A DNA stretch of 64,000 bases from the NCBI RefSeq assembly GCF_900155395.1, contig NZ_LT699711.1:1-64000 (forward strand), read 5' to 3'. This DNA comes from Merdibacter massiliensis (GTDB lineage: Bacteria > Bacillota_I > Bacilli_A > Erysipelotrichales > Erysipelotrichaceae). How positions within the stretch are numbered: position 1 is the first letter of the stretch; every line of letters starts with the position of its first letter. A model generated the notes under the pieces. It ran no database searches. It was not told where the DNA came from and saw only the letters and a list, made by a program, of their open reading frames with translations. This document shows, one piece after another, positions 1-7,572 of this stretch. The position numbers and the translations under genes were made by a program.

Positions 1-106
1 ACCCAAGTTTCCAATCTGTATCAATTTGAAAATTGACATTTTCAAAAATGTTATCATAGCTGGATGGATAGGCAAAGGTAAGGTTCTCGACTCGGATCAT
101 CGACAT
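1..106 (-). CDS. Lsa-type ABC-F ribosomal protection protein, 5' end only
   Basis: Only the first 35 codons are inside the window. Translation from the ATG at 106 gives MSMIRVENLTFAYPSS and then a stretch ending in DTDWKLG, which is the opening of Lsa-family ABC-F proteins just before Walker A. These cytoplasmic twin-ATPase proteins bind the ribosome and displace lincosamides, streptogramin A and pleuromutilins. A strong AGGAGG lies 8 bases before the start. Upstream is an attenuator (150-260), fitting antibiotic-induced expression. Family assignment rests on 35 residues, so the subtype cannot be named. The gene belongs to the element that cut maff2. Confidence 0.75.
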   Translation of the reverse strand, partial: MSMIRVENLTFAYPSSYDNIFENVNFQIDTDWKLG

Positions 107-149
107 ATCGCATTCCTCCTTTATTCCGGGGATAAAGAACATAAAATAA

Positions 150-179
150 GAGCTGCAAGAAAGTCAATTCTTGCAGCTC
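150..179 (-). terminator. Leader terminator of the lsa-type gene
   Basis: A perfect 12-bp inverted repeat (GAGCTGCAAGAA at 150-161, its complement at 168-179) with a 6-base loop lies 44 bases before the start codon. On the minus strand it is followed by a T-rich run (TTATTTTATG). It sits between the leader and the gene, so it is an attenuator rather than the end of a gene. Confidence 0.8.
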
Positions 180-180
180 G

Positions 181-260
181 TCACAGCATAATAGTACCAC
201 TCCTATCAAGAGTGATACGCCTACGATATATCGAGTGAATAGACTTTTAACTTTCTTGCA
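181..260 (-). promoter_or_regulatory. Leader with mini-ORF and antiterminator, lsa-type gene
   Basis: On the minus strand the bases 260-250 read TGCAAGAAAGT, the exact complement of 164-154 inside the 3' arm of the leader terminator, so an 11-bp antiterminator can form instead. Between the two lies AGGAG followed 10 bases on by ATG-CTG-TGA (189-181), a two-codon reading frame. A ribosome paused there would cover the 5' arm of the terminator. This is the logic of ribosome-mediated attenuation known for Gram-positive ABC-F genes; induction itself is inferred. Confidence 0.7.
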
Positions 261-446
261 ATGGGTACAATGGTACTGTAAAACACAGTATCACTGTATA
301 TTCCAATTTATTTGCAAGAAAAGTTAATCATCTTTCCACCTCACTCATTTTTTCTAAAGTGTATCATAAATGGGTTAAAAAATCAAGTAAAAACAGATTT
401 ATACAGAATAGCAGCGGCTGTCATTGGAATTTGTTGTTCTGTTACT

Positions 447-587
447 TTATGGTACATGAGCATTCGCGCCGGGGTTATCGTTGCCGTACCCCTCCATGAG
501 GTTAATGCCGCCCCAAATGCCAAGTCCTGCGCCAAGCGCGATTACCAAAGTCTGCAATACGTCAACTGCGCTGTTGAAAAAATCCAT
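447..587 (-). pseudogene. Maff2 family protein, interrupted after 41 codons
   Basis: The frame starts at ATG 587 and reads MDFFNSAVDVLQTLVIAL, then a glycine-rich membrane segment ending GYGNDNPGA, which is the conserved start of the small Maff2 membrane protein of Tn1549-like elements. After residue 41 it runs into foreign sequence and stops at 447 (46 codons instead of the usual 70 or so). It lies directly downstream of virD4, its normal place in this ICE family. The missing 3' part should be found at the far end of the inserted element, left of the window. Confidence 0.8.
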
Positions 588-654
588 ATAAACCTCGCTT
601 TCTGCCGCTAAAACGGCTCAAAAAATGTTGTTGGAAATAAAAATGCCGCCGTTT

Positions 655-2139
655 TTATTCGGCGGCTGCGTCCTCGTCGGACAAATCTATTTCGTATATG
701 TCAAAGGGTTCGTCGGGCTTTACGATTGCCGGACGGGTGGACATATACCGTTCAACGTCAAAAGCGTTTTTCTTGTCGAAGTCGGAAAGGTATTTGTAGT
801 TCGGGTGCTGCGTTATATCGTACTTATCGCTGAAAAAGGGGCGCACGCCGCGCAACTGCAAAATACATTTTCCTCCGTCCATAACTGCGATTTCGTCCTG
901 TGTCATCAACTCCTTTCCCAATTTCTGATAATTGAGGCCATGAGAAACCTGCGTGCCGCGATTTTCGGAAGTGTTGAAACTGTCGATTGTTTCACGTCCC
1001 AAGTTCTCCGAAATATCCTTTGCATTTTTCCCGCGCCCTCCCAAAAACAAGGTGCTGTCGGCATTGTCAAGTATGATTTCTGCCGCGTCCTTGTAAATGG
1101 CTTTTAGCTGGCTCTGCGATTGCAGAATGATAGAAGCCGAGATTTCCCGGCTGCGGATTGTGGCAATCAATTTTTCAAACTGCGGGATTTGTCCAATGTT
1201 TGCAAACTCGTCTAACAGGCAGCGAACATGAACCGGCAGCTTGCCGCCGTATTCGTCGTCGGCCTTGTCGCACAAGAGATTAAATAACTGCGATTGCAGC
1301 ATAGCGATAACAAAATTAAACGTGCTGTCCGTATCGCTCATAATCAAAAACAAAGCTGTTTTTCTGTCGCCTAACGTGTCAAGTTCTAATTCGTCGTAGG
1401 ACATAAGATCGCGCAATTCCTTTATATCAAAAGGAGCGAGCCTCGCACCGCAAGAAATGAGGATTGATTTTGCGGTTTTGCCCGCCGCCAATTTATATTT
1501 TCGGTACTGCTTCACCGCGAAATGGTCGGGGTCGCGTTCTTCCAAGTCGGCAAACAGCAAATCGACGGGGCTTTGATATTCCTCGTCGTCCTCGCGGGCT
1601 TCGCTGGCGTTGATAAGTTCCAACAGGGTAATAAAGTTCATTTCCTCGGCGGGGGCTTCGTACCAGATGTAGCCCACCAACGCGCAATACAAAAGCCGTT
1701 CTGCCTTTACCCAAAAATCCTCCGCGCTTTTTTCTCCCTCACCTTTGGTATTCGCTATCAACGTATTTACCAGCTTCAAAATATCTTTCTCGCTGCGGAT
1801 ATACACAAAGGGGTTGTAGTGCATAGATTTTTTGAAGTTAATCGTATTCAGTACCTTAATGCGGTAGCCCGCCCGTTGCAGCAGCTTCCCGCACTCAATC
1901 AAAACCGTACCTTTCGGGTCGGTTAAGACGTAAGAGGAATGAAGCTGCATTAGATTAGGTTTGACAAAAAATCTTGTTTTTCCGCTGCCGCTGCCGCCGA
2001 TCACGACGACGTTCTTATTTCTCGCGTACTTCGGCTGCTTCGGGCGGCTGTTCATGGTAAGCCGTTCCGTCTGCGTCAAAATGATGTTGTTTTGGAAATC
2101 CGGGTCTATGTAGGGCTTTATATCTTCGGCGTTTCCCCA
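655..2139 (-). pseudogene. VirD4-type coupling protein, C-terminal part (split by IME)
   Basis: This is the larger part of the type IV coupling ATPase that feeds the relaxase-DNA complex to the conjugation channel. The frame is open from the IME junction (Trp codon at 2137-2139) and shows Walker A VVIGGSGSGKT, Walker B CLLDEFANIG and an acidic C-terminus. An internal ATG at 2079 could start a fragment but would lack the membrane anchor and end just before Walker A. The matching N-terminal part lies at 9744-10052; joining the two at the shared CCAT restores a continuous Arg-Trp-Gly-Asn reading frame. While the IME is inserted, full-length VirD4 cannot be made. Confidence 0.93.
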
Positions 2140-2233
2140 TGAAGCGTTTTGTCAAGTGCTTTTTTGAGTTATTGACGCAAATTCTTGTGAAAGTGCGAAA
2201 GTGCAAAGTGCAAAGGGTCTGCGTTTTGCACTT

Positions 2234-4135
2234 TCAGATTGCGGGTTCGGGTGGCTGCTTCTTCTTGATGAAGTTATACCATTGACCGCCGACACGCCTT
2301 GCGCCTAAAATACCGCCCATGTTGCGCTTGGCGTTCTGTACCGTCCTCTCGGATATTCCGGCTTCGGCTGCGGCCTTTACAATGTCCTCGCTGGCAAGTT
2401 CTTTCCCGTCTGCAAGCAGGTCAAGTATCAGCTTCTCGGCTTGCTCGGTCTTGGTGGCGGTGTTCCCGCCCGCGCCGGATAGCAGCTCGTCGGCGGTTAT
2501 GTCATATTCGCCTATCCATGAAAAGCCTGTTTCCGGGTCAAGGCAAAAGGCAACGGGCTTGCCCTCCGGCGCAAGGGAAGATTTGTCATGGACGATAACG
2601 CGCACATTCGGCTCCCGCTTCACGCGCCCGATCAGCAGGACGCTCCTTGCTGCGGCGCGGAAGTCAATAGAACCTAAGCCCCGGTATGCGCTCTGTCCTC
2701 CGGCGGCTTTGTTCAAGTGTCCGATAAGGATAACGGCGCACCCGGTACGCTCGGCAACATCGGCAAGGCGGCGGAACATGGGGCGCACTTCGTTTGCCCT
2801 GTTCATGTCGGTCTTTTCGCCCATGTACGCCTGTATGGGGTCAAGGATAATCAACCGCGCCCCGTTCTGCGTGATTGCCTTTTCTATGCGCTCGTCGGAG
2901 AGGGTAAGCTCCCGTTTGGCTTCATCAATCACAAGCACGCGGTCAAGGTCGGCTTCGGCTTCTATCAAGCGGGGCTTGACGGTATCGCCCAGCCCGTCCT
3001 CGGCGGTCTGGTAAATCACTTGGAATGGCGGCAAGGGCTTCATTCCCGGCAGCGTTCCCCCGGTGGTGCAGGCGGCGGCAAGGCGTAGGGCAAAGGTGGT
3101 CTTGCCCTCGCCGGGGTTGCCTTGCACAATGGTTACTTTCCCAAAAGGGATATACGGCTCCCATAGCCATTCAACGGTCTGTGTGTCAACCTCGCTCATG
3201 CGGATAATCTCGACGGTTTCTTCCTGCGGCGGTTCTTTCAATCCGTAAACCGCTTCCCGGATATACTTCCCGTCTGTGATTTCTGCCCGGTGCTGCAATA
3301 CCTCGTTCCAGTCCTTGTAAAGCGGCACAAGGCGGTGGACGGTCAAGCCCTCCGGCACAAGCTCCGCAAGGCGGCTGCAAGCGTCGTTTCCGGCTTGGTC
3401 GCTGTCAAGGCAGAGGTAAACGATCTTGATGTTCGGGCGGTCAGAGAGGAAACGCAACAGGGCTTTTTCTCCCACGCCGCCCAATGACAGGTAGCTTTGC
3501 TTCTGCCAATCCTTTTTGAACAGGCAGAGGAAAGAGAGCAAGTCAACGGGGGCTTCAAAGACAAACAATCTTTCGCCCTCGCCCCGGTAACAGAAGTTAA
3601 AGGCTTTGTCGCTGCCTTTCACATCAAGCCGGAAGTTTCCCGCCGTTCCCTTGCTGTGGGCGTAGCGCGGTATTTCGTCCTCGTCCCGCCCCACAAATAC
3701 GGCGTTGTGGTGGGCTGCGTCCTCATAAATATCGCCGCGGGCAAAGAAAAAGCCCGTCACATCTTCATCAATGCGGCGGGCTGCTGTAAGGTAGTTCCTC
3801 GCTGTTCGGTTGTCGCTGTTTGGGGGTGGTAGCCGAAAGTCGGAAAGGGACGTGGGGCAAGGTCTGTCCGGCGGCGGTGCGGCTCCCTTTTCTCCTGTGA
3901 GAAGTTCCACGGCTTCGGTGAAGCTCTTGCCGAAAAACTCCATGACAAAATCAATGGGGCCGCCGCCCTTGCTCTGGCTGTGGCGATACCACTTGTTGCC
4001 CCGGACGGTCAAGCTGTCGTGCCGTTTCCATCGGTATTCCTGTCCGGCGCGTTCCAGCGGTTCCCCCTGCGATTGCAGGAACAAAACAAGGTCGGCTTGG
4101 TTCGCCCGGTCTATCTGTTCTTGGGTGTAGTACAA
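2234..4135 (-). CDS. Toprim/RepA-like primase-helicase of the IME
   Basis: A roughly 630-residue replication protein. The N-terminal ~100 residues resemble DUF3991-type regions; then comes a Toprim-like segment with LCLDSDQAGNDA, then a RecA-like AAA ATPase with Walker A QGNPGEGKT and Walker B LIILDPIQAY, like hexameric RepA helicases. The C-terminus looks like a small winged helix. It probably replicates the excised circular IME. The ATG at 4153 overlaps the relaxase stop (ATGA), but the TTG at 4135, 8 bases after AAGGAG, is the better start. It is the last gene of the mobilization operon, and downstream lies only the IME end. Confidence 0.85.
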   Translation of the reverse strand: MYYTQEQIDRANQADLVLFLQSQGEPLERAGQEYRWKRHDSLTVRGNKWYRHSQSKGGGPIDFVMEFFGKSFTEAVELLTGEKGAAPPPDRPCPTSLSDFRLPPPNSDNRTARNYLTAARRIDEDVTGFFFARGDIYEDAAHHNAVFVGRDEDEIPRYAHSKGTAGNFRLDVKGSDKAFNFCYRGEGERLFVFEAPVDLLSFLCLFKKDWQKQSYLSLGGVGEKALLRFLSDRPNIKIVYLCLDSDQAGNDACSRLAELVPEGLTVHRLVPLYKDWNEVLQHRAEITDGKYIREAVYGLKEPPQEETVEIIRMSEVDTQTVEWLWEPYIPFGKVTIVQGNPGEGKTTFALRLAAACTTGGTLPGMKPLPPFQVIYQTAEDGLGDTVKPRLIEAEADLDRVLVIDEAKRELTLSDERIEKAITQNGARLIILDPIQAYMGEKTDMNRANEVRPMFRRLADVAERTGCAVILIGHLNKAAGGQSAYRGLGSIDFRAAARSVLLIGRVKREPNVRVIVHDKSSLAPEGKPVAFCLDPETGFSWIGEYDITADELLSGAGGNTATKTEQAEKLILDLLADGKELASEDIVKAAAEAGISERTVQNAKRNMGGILGARRVGGQWYNFIKKKQPPEPAI

Positions 4136-4149
4136 AAAACTCACTCCTT

Positions 4150-5457
4150 TCATCGGTCTATGTCGTGCCGCTTTGTGCGGGTCTGTGTCTGCTCCGGCTG
4201 GTCGGCGCGGTGGGCTTCCTCGTACTTGTCGCGCTTGTTTGTCCAGCCGTTTTGCAGCTTTTTCAGCTCATCGTGAACGGGCTTGTACTCGGTGTAGTTC
4301 TTCCCGTATTCAATCAGCTTTTGCAGCTTCTTCATGCGTTCCTCGGCGGTTTTCATTCCTGCCCGGATAGTGTCGGCCTGTTCGCTGACAGAGGAAAGGG
4401 CTGCGTCCAGCTCATCAAGGGTAGAGATACCATGCTCGGTCAGATAGTTGACCGCTGCCGCTATGGTTTTCAGTTCATCGGCTGTGTGCTGTTGTTGCCA
4501 ACGCTGCGAATACTTCCGGCTCTTTTCTCTCTGAACGCTCAAATACTTCATCAGCAGATTTGCAAGGCCGGGGGATTGTTGCGGCTGTTCCGGGGCGGTT
4601 TCCCACGCTTTGAACAGGTCGGCAATCCATTCTTTGAGCTTTCCAATCTGCGCTCGGATTTCCCGTATAAGGCGGTTTGCCTTTTGGATATTCCGGTTCA
4701 GTTCGCCTTTCTCGGTGGCAATACCTTTCTTCTCCATCTGGCAAGCCGCCACGCCCATGTGGACGGTGGGTATCTCGCCAATGCCGCGCTCGGCGTTGCT
4801 GCGGTGGTCGATACGCTCCGGGCTTCCGGCTCGTTCAAGGTAGGCGTTTGAAATATCCGCCCATGCCTTACGCCACAAGAGGGCGTTGCCCTTGTCGTTC
4901 CAGCCGGTCAGGTCAACTTTGTGCGTCTTGTATCTGCCGCTTGGCAAGCGGATACGCTCGCCGTTTTCATCAAGGTCATATTCCTTTTGGGACTTTGCCG
5001 CCCATGCGCCGCGCTCGTCAAGGGGGCGCATGGTAAGCATGATGTGACAATGGGGATTGCCCTTGCCGGTGTCGTGAATGGCATAATCAACGCACATTCC
5101 TCTGGAAACAAATTGAGAGGAACAGTATTCCCGGACAAGCCGGATCTGTTCCTCTCTGGATAACTCTATGGGGAGCGCCGCGTCAATCTCTCTGGCAAGC
5201 TGGGCGTTCCCGGCTTTCTCGTAAAGCTCCACGCTGTTCCACAAGGTTGAACGGTCAGAGAAAGAGGGCGGGGCGTGGGGTGGCAGCATAATTTCCGTAT
5301 GGACAACACCGCCTTTGCGGGTGTAGTCGTGTGTCATTCCGTCCCACTCATTTGTCAGCTTTTCGCCGCTTCGGTAGGCGGCTGCGGCAACGGCTGATTT
5401 GCCCTTGCCCCGGCTGACAATGCTGATATTACAATGATAGATGGCTATGGGTATCAC
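4150..5457 (-). CDS. MobQ (MobA/MobL) family relaxase
   Basis: This nicks oriT and pilots the IME strand through a conjugation channel supplied by another element. The N-terminus reads AIYHCNISIVSRGKGKSAV followed by AAAYRSGEKL, which holds the likely catalytic tyrosine. The metal-binding motif is NPHCHIMLTMRPL near residue 130. The C-terminal third is coiled-coil. The frame is open to an ATG at 5589, but homology begins around 5450. GGGAGG at 5463-5458 abuts GTG 5457; spacing favours ATA at 5448, so the start may be non-canonical. The oriT lies 200 bases upstream and the primase gene overlaps the stop by four bases. Confidence 0.9.
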   Translation of the reverse strand: MIPIAIYHCNISIVSRGKGKSAVAAAAYRSGEKLTNEWDGMTHDYTRKGGVVHTEIMLPPHAPPSFSDRSTLWNSVELYEKAGNAQLAREIDAALPIELSREEQIRLVREYCSSQFVSRGMCVDYAIHDTGKGNPHCHIMLTMRPLDERGAWAAKSQKEYDLDENGERIRLPSGRYKTHKVDLTGWNDKGNALLWRKAWADISNAYLERAGSPERIDHRSNAERGIGEIPTVHMGVAACQMEKKGIATEKGELNRNIQKANRLIREIRAQIGKLKEWIADLFKAWETAPEQPQQSPGLANLLMKYLSVQREKSRKYSQRWQQQHTADELKTIAAAVNYLTEHGISTLDELDAALSSVSEQADTIRAGMKTAEERMKKLQKLIEYGKNYTEYKPVHDELKKLQNGWTNKRDKYEEAHRADQPEQTQTRTKRHDIDR

Positions 5458-5654
5458 CTCCCGGATAAAATGAAAACCCGCAAAAATGGTACAGACGCCA
5501 AAGGCGGGTATACTGTTTTTGTGGGTGTGCAGGGATAGCCGCGTAAGCGGCGCAAGGGGTGCAGCCCCTTGTTGCGGCAAAGCCGCCAATGTCGGTCAGA
5601 GAGGGAAGCAAGCGGCTTTCTCTCTGTGCCGACAAGCCCTCGGCAGAGCGCACG

Positions 5655-5682
5655 CACCCGTAAGGGTGTATAAGTGCGCCCT
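5655..5682 (+). other. oriT with IncQ/MobQ-type nick site
   Basis: A CACCC-GTAA-GGGTG hairpin (5655-5668) is followed after two bases by TAAGTGCGCCCT (5671-5682). That dodecamer is the conserved nic region of RSF1010-like and other MobQ transfer origins, where the hairpin also sits just 5' of the nick. It lies upstream of the MobQ relaxase gene, between it and the DUF3847 gene. Further hairpins (for example CAAGGGG/CCCCTTG near 5557-5575) fill the rest of this 240-base noncoding stretch. Confidence 0.85.
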
Positions 5683-5696
5683 TTGTACCAAAGGGA

Positions 5697-6002
5697 TTAT
5701 TCGCTTTTCCCGCCCTCGGTGCGTTTTTTCAGATAGCCCCGCGCTTCCTCGCTCGTCAGGGCAAGCCGGAGAAAGGCGGCGGCTTCTTCGTCGGTCATGG
5801 TCTTTGCTTCTGGCACAATGCTCTCAAAGACCGCACCCCGGACGATCAGCCGATGGCTGCGCGTCCTGCGTTCCTCTTGGGATAACTTTTGCCGCAACAC
5901 CTTTTCCCGATTTTCAAGCTGCCGGATTTTCTTCTTCCCGTCCTCAATCTCGGCTTGCAATTCCTCGCGTTTTTTTCTCTCGGTTTCGTCATGGGTGGTC
6001 AC
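5697..6002 (-). CDS. DUF3847 family protein (relaxosome accessory candidate)
   Basis: A 101-residue, highly charged protein. Residues 8-45 form a predicted coiled coil (ERKKREELQAEIEDGKKKI), followed by RSHRLIVRGAVFES and a helical tail. This is the DUF3847 pattern, usually encoded next to MobA/MobL relaxases. Position just outside oriT and directly upstream of the relaxase suggests a MobC-like helper that binds oriT, but no biochemical role is known to me. The start ATG at 6002 has GAGTGA-type upstream sequence only. Confidence 0.75.
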   Translation of the reverse strand: MTTHDETERKKREELQAEIEDGKKKIRQLENREKVLRQKLSQEERRTRSHRLIVRGAVFESIVPEAKTMTDEEAAAFLRLALTSEEARGYLKKRTEGGKSE

Positions 6003-6025
6003 TCCTTTCTACCTGTCGGCACAGA

Positions 6026-6058
6026 AAAAGGACAGTCGATTTCCTCGGCTGTCCTTTT
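6026..6058 (-). terminator. Terminator after the methyltransferase gene
   Basis: Perfect 10-bp stem AAAAGGACAG/CTGTCCTTTT with a 13-base loop; on the minus strand the stem is followed by TTTTT. It ends the methyltransferase transcript and separates it from the mobilization operon. Confidence 0.8.
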
Positions 6059-6123
6059 GATTAGGGTGTTTGGTTTACTCCGTTCTGCTCAATAAATGGG
6101 AATATTAAATATCAATACGCCCT

Positions 6124-6957
6124 TTAATACATTCCTATTAAAACATCAGCTTCGATTGTCAAATGTGTGAGAGTACGCCAATCAACGCAATCTTTTTCAA
6201 CGCAAAAGAGAAGCGGCGTCATTTCAATAAACGACATTCTTTGTTCTGATGACAACTGTACGGTGGCTGAAACCGTTTCTCTTGAAATGGTTTTAAGATA
6301 TTTCTCAAAATATTCAACGACAGACTCATTTGAATAATCTGGATTTTTCAAGTGTGCTTGCACTTTAGTCCTGATTTCCCTCAAATGATTTTTCGTAGGA
6401 ATTACTTTCACAACATATCCGTTAGGAGATAGCAATCGCTGAAATTCTTTGTAGTGTGCAGGCGAAAATATGTCTAAAATACAATCCATACTTCCGTCTT
6501 TCAAAGGGATTTTTGATAAGTCAGTAACAAACCACTTCACTGCTTTGCGCTTGTCTTTTTTTGATGCAATCTGTATTGCCTCCCTTGACAAGTCAAAGGC
6601 AAAGATGTTTCGTTCTGTTCTTTGCTGTATCTGCCTTGCATAGAAACCCTCGCCGCAACCAACATCTAAAATGTTTCTTATAGATGGCGTATCAGAAATA
6701 AACTGTATGATTTTCTCCAACACAACATCATACATGCCATACTCCAAAATTTGGTGCCGGTTGTCAAAAGACCGCTTGCTGTAGTTGGTTTTGGGCGATG
6801 ATTTTAACAACAAATTTACATACCCATATCTTGAAATATCAAAGCAATGTCCATGTCTACAAATTAGGCTATTGCCTTGTATATCCATTGATTTTGTGCA
6901 AATTGGGCATTGAAAATAAACCTTGCTGTCTGCAAAGCGTGATAAATTATTATTCAT
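6124..6957 (-). CDS. RlmA-type 23S rRNA (guanine-N1) methyltransferase, likely resistance gene
   Basis: 277 residues. The N-terminal zinc-binding module (CPICTKSMD, then CRHGHCFD) followed by RYGYVNLL is the RlmA/TlrB signature. The SAM-binding motif I is ILDVGCGEGFYA near residue 95, and a later ILDIFSPAHYKEF matches the catalytic-loop region. RlmA(II)/TlrB enzymes methylate G748 in 23S rRNA hairpin 35 and can give tylosin/mycinamicin-type resistance; EmtA-type relatives give orthosomycin resistance. The gene is AT-rich compared with the surrounding IME, has its own promoter (7112-7140), a MRLR leader peptide and its own terminator, so it is inducible cargo. It is not an Erm N6-adenine enzyme. 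The drug specificity is unknown. Confidence 0.85.
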   Translation of the reverse strand: MNNNLSRFADSKVYFQCPICTKSMDIQGNSLICRHGHCFDISRYGYVNLLLKSSPKTNYSKRSFDNRHQILEYGMYDVVLEKIIQFISDTPSIRNILDVGCGEGFYARQIQQRTERNIFAFDLSREAIQIASKKDKRKAVKWFVTDLSKIPLKDGSMDCILDIFSPAHYKEFQRLLSPNGYVVKVIPTKNHLREIRTKVQAHLKNPDYSNESVVEYFEKYLKTISRETVSATVQLSSEQRMSFIEMTPLLFCVEKDCVDWRTLTHLTIEADVLIGMY

Positions 6958-6994
6958 TTGTTTTTCCTCCGTAATTACATCTCTGCTTCAATAA

Positions 6995-7036
6995 GCGAGT
7001 TATGCAATACGGATAACCGCAACATAACTCGCGGTT
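6995..7036 (-). promoter_or_regulatory. Attenuator hairpins ahead of the methyltransferase gene
   Basis: In transcript order: AACCGC (7036-7031), GCGAGTTATG (7032-7023), GCGGTT (7020-7015), CATAACTCGC (7004-6995). Segment 1 can pair with 3, or segment 2 with 4 (a perfect 10-bp stem); segments 1 and 2 overlap by two bases, so the two foldings exclude each other. Segment 1 abuts the leader-peptide stop codon, so a ribosome stalled at the end of the leader would choose between them. No long T-run follows segment 4, so the mechanism could be transcriptional or translational. Confidence 0.75.
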
Positions 7037-7063
7037 TTATCTTAATCTCATAAATGTAACCAT
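7037..7063 (-). CDS. Leader peptide MVTFMRLR
   Basis: An 8-codon frame with a strong GGAGGA 7 bases before the ATG, ending in Met-Arg-Leu-Arg-stop. The Arg-X-Arg motif is the known macrolide stalling signal of ErmDL-type and Mef-type leaders, several of which also end in MRLR. It lies between the promoter and the attenuator hairpins of the 23S rRNA methyltransferase. I therefore infer drug-dependent ribosome stalling controls the downstream gene. Too short for standard gene finders. Confidence 0.8.
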   Translation of the reverse strand: MVTFMRLR

Positions 7064-7111
7064 TGTGTTGTCCTCCAATCAATTCCGCAGTATTACTCTG
7101 CTTTTAGAAAA

Positions 7112-7140
7112 AGTATAGCACAAAACTATGAACATTTCAA
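7112..7140 (-). promoter_or_regulatory. Promoter of the methyltransferase leader
   Basis: On the minus strand TTGAAA (7140-7135) and TATACT (7117-7112) are separated by exactly 17 bases, a near-consensus vegetative promoter. The predicted transcript starts about 40 bases before the leader peptide. Confidence 0.75.
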
Positions 7141-7142
7141 CT

Positions 7143-7439
7143 CTATTTCAGCCTGTCGGCGACGTTGCTCTCTCTGGCATACCGCCGCGCCGCTTCCCGC
7201 CGTTCCTCGCTGTATGGGGCGGTCAGACGGAAAGAGAAGCGGCCTTTCTCAATGTCAAACTCCATGCAGCCCGTTTCCGGGTCTGCGTCGGTCTGGCGGC
7301 ACACATCGGGGTGCTGCTCGGCATAGGCGGCAAGCCGCTTCTTCAAGTCGGTGTTGTGGGTACGGATATGGATCAACGGGTCTTTCTCATCAAACCAGAT
7401 GTCTGTGACCTTTTTTTGCTTGGGAAGCCCTGTTCGCAT
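7143..7439 (-). CDS. Small IME protein of unknown function
   Basis: 98 residues, unrecognised. The middle reads LKKRLAAYAEQHPDVC and the C-terminal part PYSEERREAARRYARESN. The same layout occurs in the ICE B protein at 54395-54676 (LRRLAEKYPDQI, then PYSAERRKAASERAKAAG), so both belong to one family of small mobile-element proteins. It lies downstream of tnpW on the minus strand and ends just before the methyltransferase promoter, so the cargo was inserted immediately after it. Confidence 0.65.
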   Translation of the reverse strand: MRTGLPKQKKVTDIWFDEKDPLIHIRTHNTDLKKRLAAYAEQHPDVCRQTDADPETGCMEFDIEKGRFSFRLTAPYSEERREAARRYARESNVADRLK

Positions 7440-7535
7440 AAACTCTCCTTTCTGCGCCCTCGTTTGGAGAGAGGGGCATTTTTGAGGGAATTTTCCCGGC
7501 TCTTGACTTGGGGAAAATGGGGATTTTCAAATAGA

Positions 7536-7571
7536 AACCGCCCCGGCGAACCATTCTTCGTCCGGGCGGTT
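7536..7571 (-). terminator. Hairpin downstream of tnpW
   Basis: GC-rich inverted repeat (AACCGCCC-CGG arm at 7536-7546, complement at 7562-7571) starting directly after the tnpW stop; on the minus strand it is followed by TTTCTATTT, a moderate terminator tail. Confidence 0.55.
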
Positions 7572-7572
7572 C

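Larger units (their letters stand above)
1..462. mobile_element. Terminal part of an element inserted in maff2, carrying an lsa-type gene
   Basis: The maff2 reading frame coming from higher coordinates is intact to its Asn-Pro-Gly-Ala stretch and then turns abruptly into unrelated sequence at about 460-466. From there to the window edge the DNA is more AT-rich and holds the start of an ABC-F resistance gene with its leader. I read this as one end of an integrated element, probably another IME, whose other end and integrase lie left of the window. The exact junction and any direct repeat cannot be fixed without the other end. Confidence 0.6.

Noticed and set aside
26-611. Short plus-strand frames at the left edge
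   Set aside because: They are antisense to the lsa-type gene, its leader and maff2 and lack ribosome sites.
6124-6957. Erm-type N6-adenine methyltransferase
   Set aside because: Despite the erm-like leader, the N-terminal CxxC zinc module and YGYVNLL signature place it in the RlmA/TlrB guanine-N1 family.
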